NCBI GenBank assembly: GCA_902783305.1
Contig: CACZQU010000184.1
Coordinates: forward strand, 1 to 11,947
DNA: 11,947 nucleotides
Direction of reading: 5' to 3'
Source: an uncultured Lachnospiraceae bacterium
GTDB lineage: Bacteria > Bacillota > Clostridia > Lachnospirales > Lachnospiraceae
Shown: positions 11,908-11,947 of the stretch, piece by piece
How positions within the stretch are numbered: the first letter of the stretch is position 1
Layout: the number at the start of each line of letters is the position of its first letter
Notes under the pieces: model-generated
The model's database searches: none
Seen by the model: only the letters and a program-made list of their open reading frames with translations
Told to the model about the DNA's origin: nothing
Translations under genes and position numbers: made by a program

Positions 11908-11947
11908 CAGTTGTTGTTACACAATTTACAATAAACTCACGCGCAGG

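Overview
The window looks like chromosomal DNA of a Gram-positive anaerobe of the class Clostridia, most likely a Lachnospiraceae-type gut bacterium. This is inferred from strong AGGAGG-type ribosome binding sites, moderately high GC with C-rich third positions, ferredoxin-dependent amino acid fermentation genes, a SpoIIAA-like STAS protein, and secreted proteins with Gram-positive style signal peptides. No rRNA, tRNA, phage, insertion sequence or CRISPR array was seen.

Region 1 (1-2824, + strand) is an arylpyruvate-oxidation cluster. It holds the 3' end of iorA (two 4Fe-4S clusters), iorB, a phenylacetate-CoA ligase of the PaaK family, and a tandem-ACT-domain protein. Together they would oxidatively decarboxylate arylpyruvates from Phe/Tyr/Trp to arylacetyl-CoA, interconvert the CoA ester with the free arylacetate, and probably sense an amino acid through the ACT domains.

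Region 2 (2825-9516, + strand) holds four separately spaced genes. They are a secreted 5'-nucleotidase with a long acidic tail, a sodium:solute symporter, a rhamnulose-1-phosphate aldolase (rhaD), and a secreted protein of unknown function that ends in nine near-identical 16-residue Pro/Glu/Ala/Ser repeats. Promoters or terminators can be read directly for most of these units.

Region 3 (9582-11790, - strand) starts at a perfect 34-bp palindromic terminator shared by convergent genes. Reading leftward on the - strand from the right edge it holds a flavodoxin, a metallo-beta-lactamase-fold hydrolase, a 49-residue small ORF, and an orphan STAS-domain anti-sigma-factor antagonist with a good promoter of its own.

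The most notable non-coding signal is a family of imperfect palindromic elements of about 53-63 bp. Their ends resemble GTTACTGTTCACGG and CCGTGAATAGTAAC. Copies or fragments lie in five intergenic stretches and in no gene. One copy appears to be the two arms joined without the core. Another is flanked by a near-perfect 13-bp direct repeat. A 127-bp segment bounded by 16-bp perfect inverted repeats lies just upstream of the nucleotidase promoter and contains a further single-arm fragment.
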